NCBI GenBank assembly: GCA_963716585.1
Contig: CAVQTN010000004.1
Coordinates: forward strand, 124,001 to 188,000
DNA from: JAICUY01 sp963716585
GTDB lineage: Bacteria > Chloroflexota > Limnocylindria > QHBO01
Reading direction: 5' to 3'
DNA: 64,000 nt
Positions 58,606 to 64,000 of the stretch are shown here, one piece after another. Below the pieces are notes generated by a model. That model saw only the letters and a list, made by a program, of their open reading frames with translations. It was not told the DNA's origin and did no database searches. Within the stretch, counting starts at the first letter, position 1. Each line of letters begins with the position of its first letter. The position numbers and the translations under genes are program-made.

Positions 58606-61600
58606 TTGGTCTCGATAGTGGCAGCCGCCAGGGGCATCGTCGCGAAACGAACGGCGCATGACTGGCTGATCGCCGCCGCCGCATCCCTCATCATCCTGCT
58701 GGCCACCACCCTGCTGTCGGCAGGCCTGATCTACTCGGGCGCCGTATCGCAGAGCGGGCTGCGCCGCTCGCTGCTTGACGCGGACGCGGTCTCGGCCAAC
58801 GTCGCGGTTGCCAGCCGCGTGGATGCCGAGCAGTACGCGCGGGTGGATGCGGTCGTTCGCTCGGAGCTGGCGTGGAATTTCGAGGGCCTGCCGGTGAAGG
58901 TCGTCGAGCGCGGCGAGTCCGACTCATTCGGACTTCCCGGCCAGGCGGCCGATCCGACGGTCACCGACCTCGCGACGCTGGCCAGCTACGAACAGATCGA
59001 GCAGCACGCGACGCTGACCCAGGGAGCGTGGCCGGCCGCGAGCGTGCGCCACGTCGAGGTGGCCGTCTCGGACGCGACGGCGAGCCTGCTCCACTGGTCG
59101 ATCAATGACGACGTGCTGCTCACCAACCGCCGTGACACGAGCTTCCAGGTGCTTATCCGCGTGACCGGCATCTTCCAGCCGAATGACCTGGGCGACCGGT
59201 TCTGGCGCAACGATCCGCTGCTGGTGAACGGCGTGACCGAGACCATCTCGTACCGAACCTACGGTCCGCTGGTCGTCGAGCCGGGAACCTTCCGATCGAG
59301 GGTCGGGCTGCCGATGAGCAGGGCCACCTGGGTGGCGTTCCCTGACTTCAGCCAGCTGCGCATCGACCAGATCGGGTCGGTCGGCGGTCGCGTCGGCGGA
59401 CTGCAGGCCCGCCTCGACGATCGCCTGGGCGACAAGCCCAAGCTCGAGGTGAGCACGGCACTTCCGCGCATCCTGAGCGACGCCGACCGATCGCTGCTGG
59501 TGGCGCGCACCGGCGTGCTGATCCTGACCGTGCAGCTGACCGTGCTGGCCGGGTATGCCCTGCTCTTGACCGCCGGCCTGCTCATCGACCAGCGGCGCGT
59601 CGAGACGGCCCTGCTGCGATCGCGGGGGGCCAGCACCGGCCAGATCGCCACGCTGGCGCTGATGGAGGGCATCCTGCTGGCCGTGCCTGCCGCGCTGATC
59701 GGGCCGTGGCTGGCGGCGGCGTCGCTGCGCCTGCTCAACGTGTTCGGCCCGTTGGCCGAGATCGGCCTCGACCTGGAGCCGCAGGTCACCCTGGCAGCCT
59801 ACCTGCTCGCGGGCCTCGCCGCCGCGGCCTGCATCGCGGCGCTCGTCTTCCCGGCTTTCACTGCCGCCCGCTCCCTGGTCGACGCGCGGGGCGCCCGCGG
59901 CCGGCAGCAGCGCCGGGGGGTCGCGCAGCGCGCCGGGCTGGATCTCGCCCTCCTGGCCGTGGCTGCCATCGGCTTCTGGCAGCTGCGCCACTACGGTGGC
60001 AGCATCACGGCATCGGTCCAGGGCCAGATCGGCCTGGACCCGTTCCTGGTTGCGGCGCCGGCGATCGGCCTGCTGGCGGGTGCCGTGCTGGCCCTGCGGC
60101 TCATCCCGCTGCTGGCGCAGCTGCTCGACCACGCGGTCGGCGGCACGCGGGGACTGGTGACCTCGCTCGGCGCCTGGCAGGTCGCGCGCCGGCCACTTCG
60201 CTACACGCGCTCGGCGCTGCTGCTGATGCTCGCCATTGCCCTGGGGGTCTTCGCGGTGTCCTACAGCCGCACGTGGACCGATTCACAACGTGATCAGGCG
60301 AACTTCCAGGTCGGCGCGGACATGGCCGTGTCCCCGGACCCTCGGTCCGGGGCGGCGATCGGCGAGCCGTTCCTGGCGACGGCCTACGCTTCGCTGGATG
60401 GCGTCGGTCCGCTCACCCCGGTGAGCCGCCAGCTGATGCACCTGGCGCGCACCACCGCGACCGGGACGCTGCTGGCGCTGAACGCCGCGCGGGCCGACGT
60501 GATCGTCGACGTCCGCCCCGACGCGGCATCGCAGCCGCTGGGCTCGATGCTCGATACGCTCGTGGCGCGCCGGCCCGTGCTCCATCTGCAACCCCTCCCC
60601 GGCCGGCCGCAGCGCGTGAAGGTCGACGTGGAGCTCACGATCGGCAGCGGGGAGCCGCTGATTCCCGGCCGGCCTTTCAGCTCCGTCGACGCGCTGGCAT
60701 CGTTGGTCGTGCGCGACGCGGGGGGCATGCTGTACCGCTTCGACGGGCCCTCGACGACCCTCGCCCGGAGCACCACCCTCCATGCCGAGATCCCGCTCGC
60801 TGTCGAGGGGCCGGGCGGAGCCGTCGAGAGCGTCGCGTATCCGATCGAGCTGGCGGCCATCGAGCTGCGTGTGGTGACCCACGGATCCTTCCCGATCGGC
60901 TCGCAGTTCCAGGTCTCCGGCCTGTCGCTTGCTGACGACCTGCAGGGCAGCGCCTGGACGTCGCTGGCGCTCGATCCTGGCCCGGGCGGATGGGGCCACG
61001 TGGTGTACCAGCAGACGGGGCGCCTCGACGCCGCGAGCCAGGCGCTCGGCCCCACGGGCCAGCCGGGCATGGTGCTCCAGCTGTCGTCCGTCCAGCCTCG
61101 GCAGCGAAGCCTGCCGCCGACGCCGCTGGTGTATGCCATTCAGCCCGCCCCACTGGCGGCCATCGCCGATGACCCCATTCCGATCATTGCCAGCCGGACG
61201 TTCCTCGACGCGACCGCGACGGCGATCGGCGACCAGACCCGCATCGATTTCGGGCCGGATCGGCACGCCGTCGAAGTCATCGGCTCGGTCGCGGCCTTCC
61301 CCACGACCGATCCGGCGAAGGCGGCGGCGGTGATGGACCTGCCGACGCTGGCGATCCTGCGCTACCAGCTCGCGGCCGCATCATCCGCGGCGGACGAGTG
61401 GTGGCTGTCGGTCGAGGATGCCCGTGCGCAGGCGGTCGCCGGCGCCCTCACGGCGGCGCCGTTCAGCAGCGAGGCGGTGCTCAGCCGCGTCGACCGCGCC
61501 GAGGCCCTGCGCACCGATCCGGTCGCCCTCGGCGTGATCGGCGGCCTGTCGCTCGGCTTCGTCTCGGCAGCGCTGTTCGCCACCGTGGGCTTCGTGGTGA

Positions 61601-61956
61601 GCGCCGCGGTCTCCGCCCGGGAACGCCTCGCCGAGTTCGCCCTGCTGCGCGCCCTTGGGTTGTCGCCGGGGCAGCTGTCGAGCTGGCTCTCGCTCGAGAA
61701 CGGCATCCTGGTGCTCATCAGCCTGGTTGGCGGCACCGGGCTGGGACTCCTCATGGCCTGGGTCGCCCTGCCGTTCATCACGGTCACGCAGGATGCCTCG
61801 GTGGCGGAGCCGCCGGTGCTGGTCTCCATTCCGTGGGGCTCCATTCTCGTGCTCGAGGTCGTCACGGTGCTGGCACTCGGCTTCATCGTGCTGGTGCTCG
61901 GGGCCTTGCTGCGCCGCATCGGGCTCGGTTCGGCGCTGCGGCTGGGAGAGGACTGA
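58606..61956 (+). CDS. FtsX-type ABC transporter permease, duplicated core
   Basis: 1116 residues. An N-terminal helix, a large extracytoplasmic domain (about 45-295), an FtsX-like block of helices (about 300-440) with DQRRVETALLRSRGAS, more helices, a second extracytoplasmic domain (about 570-930) and a C-terminal FtsX block with ARERLAEFALLRALGLS. This is the large two-FtsX layout of MacB-like lipoprotein or peptide exporters. No ATPase gene is in the window; it probably lies further right. TTG with GGAGG five bases upstream is preferred to a GTG two codons earlier. Confidence 0.85.
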   Translation: MVSIVAAARGIVAKRTAHDWLIAAAASLIILLATTLLSAGLIYSGAVSQSGLRRSLLDADAVSANVAVASRVDAEQYARVDAVVRSELAWNFEGLPVKVVERGESDSFGLPGQAADPTVTDLATLASYEQIEQHATLTQGAWPAASVRHVEVAVSDATASLLHWSINDDVLLTNRRDTSFQVLIRVTGIFQPNDLGDRFWRNDPLLVNGVTETISYRTYGPLVVEPGTFRSRVGLPMSRATWVAFPDFSQLRIDQIGSVGGRVGGLQARLDDRLGDKPKLEVSTALPRILSDADRSLLVARTGVLILTVQLTVLAGYALLLTAGLLIDQRRVETALLRSRGASTGQIATLALMEGILLAVPAALIGPWLAAASLRLLNVFGPLAEIGLDLEPQVTLAAYLLAGLAAAACIAALVFPAFTAARSLVDARGARGRQQRRGVAQRAGLDLALLAVAAIGFWQLRHYGGSITASVQGQIGLDPFLVAAPAIGLLAGAVLALRLIPLLAQLLDHAVGGTRGLVTSLGAWQVARRPLRYTRSALLLMLAIALGVFAVSYSRTWTDSQRDQANFQVGADMAVSPDPRSGAAIGEPFLATAYASLDGVGPLTPVSRQLMHLARTTATGTLLALNAARADVIVDVRPDAASQPLGSMLDTLVARRPVLHLQPLPGRPQRVKVDVELTIGSGEPLIPGRPFSSVDALASLVVRDAGGMLYRFDGPSTTLARSTTLHAEIPLAVEGPGGAVESVAYPIELAAIELRVVTHGSFPIGSQFQVSGLSLADDLQGSAWTSLALDPGPGGWGHVVYQQTGRLDAASQALGPTGQPGMVLQLSSVQPRQRSLPPTPLVYAIQPAPLAAIADDPIPIIASRTFLDATATAIGDQTRIDFGPDRHAVEVIGSVAAFPTTDPAKAAAVMDLPTLAILRYQLAAASSAADEWWLSVEDARAQAVAGALTAAPFSSEAVLSRVDRAEALRTDPVALGVIGGLSLGFVSAALFATVGFVVSAAVSARERLAEFALLRALGLSPGQLSSWLSLENGILVLISLVGGTGLGLLMAWVALPFITVTQDASVAEPPVLVSIPWGSILVLEVVTVLALGFIVLVLGALLRRIGLGSALRLGED

Positions 61957-61959
61957 CCG

Positions 61960-64000
61960 ATGGCCCAGGTGCGACGCGTCGGACGCTCGTCCGCAGTGGC
62001 GGGGCCGGCCGGCGTACGCCTGTTCCTGCGGCGTCTGCGCGTCGAGCGTCGCCTCGCGCTGGTGCTCGTCGTTGTGGTTCTGCTCAGCGCGCTGCTCTTC
62101 GCGGCGATCCCCCGCTTCTACAACCGGATGACCGACGACGGTCTGCGCCACGAGATGCGCTCATCGACGACTGCCCTCGCCAACGTCCAGATGCTCGAAC
62201 AGTCATTCCCGTTCGGGGGGCCGGAGGGCCTATCGGTTGATGCCATTCCGCAGCACGGCTCCGAGCTTGCGGCGGCGCTGCCGCCGGCACTCGCCGGACT
62301 GTTCGGCACCCGCGACTACGTCGCCCAGTCGGCGGAGTACCGCATCGATCTTCCCGAGAGTGCCCCCGCCTGGCCGCAGTACTTCATTCGAACGCGGCTG
62401 CAGAGCCGCATCGATGACCAGGTTCGGCTGGTCCAGGGACGGATGCCGTCCGCGACCGACGAAACGGTGACGATCCAGGTACCGGTGCTCGACGAGCGGG
62501 GTGAGGCGACCGATCAGACCCAGGACGTCGACGTCCCGGTCATCGAGGTCGCCATCTCCAGCGATGCGGCGCAGGCCGCCGGCATGAAGGTCGGCGAGCG
62601 GCTGAGCACCACGCTCAATGAGGGGCCGCCAGTGATCTTCGGCCCGAATGGCGGGACGCCCGCCGACAAGCTATACATCGACATCGTCGGCCGCTTTGAC
62701 ATCCTCGACCCGTCGTCCGAGTACTGGTACGACGACGTGCTGCTGCAGAAGGCGAACACCACCGGCAGCATCGACAACCCGATGATCCACGTCATCGGGC
62801 TCCTGTCTTCCGACGGCTACGCCAGGCTGGTGGCACAGCAGAACGTCATCTTCGAATACCGGTGGCAATATTCGGTGGATCCGGACCGAATCGACGCAGA
62901 GCGGCTACCCGAGGTCGAGGCGGCGGTCAGGAAGGTCCGCACCGACTACCCGGCCTTCGTCAATCGCTTCGGCGGCGAGACGGCGCTGCGCACCGGCCTC
63001 GACGGCATCTTCGCTCGCTTCGAAGCTCAGCGCCGCCTGACCGCGGCGATGCTGGCGGTGGTCACCATGGGGCTCCTGGCAGTGGCTCTGGTCGTCATCG
63101 GGCTCATCGGCGCGCTCATCGCGGACAGGCGACGCAGCGCACTCGTGCTGCAGCGGGGCCGCGGCGCCTCGACCTTCCAGATCCTCGGCGCGCAGCTCGG
63201 CGAGGGGTTGCTGCTGACCGTGCCCGCCGTGGCGCTGGGCGGCATCGCCGCATTAACGCTGGTGTCGGCGCGACCCAGCGGACTGTCCCTGGTGGCCATC
63301 GCCGGGGTGGCCGGCGGCGCCACCGCGCTGTTGATGGCGATTGCGCTGCCGGTGGCGCGCGGGCGCCTCGGTCAGCTCGAGCGCACGGACGCGTCGGTGG
63401 GGCGCGTCTCGGTGCGGCGCCTGATCTTCGAGGCCCTGGTCGCCGTAGTGGCGATCGGCGGTGTCTATCTGCTGCGCCGGCGCGGGCTGGGAGGCGAGAC
63501 CGCCACCTCGGCCGGCTTCGATCCATTCCTGGCGGCGGTGCCGGTGCTGGCCGGGCTGGCGGCAGGCCTGATCGTGCTGCGCCTGTACCCGCTGCCGATT
63601 CGGCTCTTCTCGTGGATTGCCTCTCTCGGCCGCGGTTTCGTGGCGGCTTTCGCGCTGCGGCGCGTCGGCAGGCAGCCGGGGGCGAACAACCTGCCGCTGC
63701 TCGTCCTGCTGCTGACCGTGGCGGTGGGTGTCTTTTCGTCCGTGCTGCTGACGACCATCGAGCGCGGGCAGTCAAGCACGGCGTGGCAGCAGATCGGCGC
63801 GGCCTATCGGGCGCGGGTGACGTTCGGCGAGCTGCCAGATGATCTCGATTTGCAGAAGGTGCCGGGAGTCGAGGCGGCGGCGCGCGCCTACCTGGCCCCG
63901 GGGGTGACCTTCGACATGAACGGCAGCGACAATCTCATCACCCTCGACGCGGTAGAGGCGTCGCAAATGGAAGGGGTCACGCGCGGCACGCCAGCTGATC
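61960..64000 (+). CDS. Second FtsX-type ABC transporter permease, cut by window end
   Basis: About 680 residues visible, the end missing. N-terminal helix (about 33-52), a large extracytoplasmic domain, then FtsX helices near 360-470 with DRRRSALVLQRGRGAST, and a further set of helices. Same design as the upstream permease, which it follows by three bases, so the two probably form a heterodimer. The frame stays open to the last base. Confidence 0.85.
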   Translation, partial: MAQVRRVGRSSAVAGPAGVRLFLRRLRVERRLALVLVVVVLLSALLFAAIPRFYNRMTDDGLRHEMRSSTTALANVQMLEQSFPFGGPEGLSVDAIPQHGSELAAALPPALAGLFGTRDYVAQSAEYRIDLPESAPAWPQYFIRTRLQSRIDDQVRLVQGRMPSATDETVTIQVPVLDERGEATDQTQDVDVPVIEVAISSDAAQAAGMKVGERLSTTLNEGPPVIFGPNGGTPADKLYIDIVGRFDILDPSSEYWYDDVLLQKANTTGSIDNPMIHVIGLLSSDGYARLVAQQNVIFEYRWQYSVDPDRIDAERLPEVEAAVRKVRTDYPAFVNRFGGETALRTGLDGIFARFEAQRRLTAAMLAVVTMGLLAVALVVIGLIGALIADRRRSALVLQRGRGASTFQILGAQLGEGLLLTVPAVALGGIAALTLVSARPSGLSLVAIAGVAGGATALLMAIALPVARGRLGQLERTDASVGRVSVRRLIFEALVAVVAIGGVYLLRRRGLGGETATSAGFDPFLAAVPVLAGLAAGLIVLRLYPLPIRLFSWIASLGRGFVAAFALRRVGRQPGANNLPLLVLLLTVAVGVFSSVLLTTIERGQSSTAWQQIGAAYRARVTFGELPDDLDLQKVPGVEAAARAYLAPGVTFDMNGSDNLITLDAVEASQMEGVTRGTPAD

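Overview
This window is a GC-rich, gene-dense bacterial chromosome segment with almost no non-coding sequence. The combination of RNase J, RNase Y and PNPase, a RodZ-like protein, a type-4 uracil-DNA glycosylase, a likely F420-dependent oxidoreductase, DUF5946, cell-wall-binding repeat 2 and an ECF42-type sigma factor fits a Chloroflexota bacterium (Limnocylindria/Ellin6529-like). An actinobacterial relative is the main alternative. No rRNA, tRNA, CRISPR array, transposase or prophage gene was found.

Layout. 0-15 kb (+ strand): a housekeeping run of truB (3' end), ribF, rpsO, pnp, type-4 UDG, rnj, ftsK, rodZ-like, yajQ, cinA C-terminal type, murC-like, a small membrane protein and a secreted M14 carboxypeptidase. 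15-20 kb: Ca2+/H+ antiporter, pirin (frameshifted), a DsbA/FrnE-like protein and a diguanylate cyclase. 19.8-20.2 kb: the only gene-free stretch over 300 bases, with two palindromes and a 28-bp site that looks like a XerCD dif site, lying where + strand genes meet - strand genes. 20-36 kb (mostly - strand): trmH-type methyltransferase, hflX, miaA, ymdB, rny, a broken luciferase-like oxidoreductase, recX, recA, a small basic protein, tgt, queA, a purine permease, DUF2905, ruvB and DUF5946; a GGDEF-EAL protein (+) sits among them. 36.6-58.5 kb: a purine-salvage/degradation island. 58.6-64 kb: two large FtsX-type ABC permeases, the second cut by the window end.

The island can be read as one pathway: purine uptake (NCS2 permease), adenosine/adenine deaminase, guanine deaminase (frameshifted), three-subunit xanthine dehydrogenase with its XdhC and MocA-like cofactor factors, urate oxidase, HIU hydrolase, OHCU decarboxylase (fused to a GNAT domain), an allantoinase/hydantoinase-type enzyme, and malate synthase to capture glyoxylate. 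A class III nucleotidyl cyclase fused to an NB-ARC/TPR module and a separate cyclic-nucleotide-binding protein lie in the same region and may regulate it.

The most unusual observations are: (1) a PNPase carrying a complete DEDDh 3'-5' exonuclease domain inside its helical linker, which would put hydrolytic and phosphorolytic RNA decay in one polypeptide; (2) a recurrent start architecture with a TANNNT -10 element exactly six bases before ATG/GTG (leaderless mRNAs), twice used to start a micro-ORF (6 and 12 codons) whose stop overlaps the SD-less start of a major gene (xanthine dehydrogenase, ruvB) as ATGA; (3) the dif-like site; (4) the GNAT-OHCU decarboxylase fusion. Three genes (pirin, LLM oxidoreductase, guanine deaminase) carry single-base frameshifts in otherwise intact sequence, so assembly error must be excluded before calling them pseudogenes.
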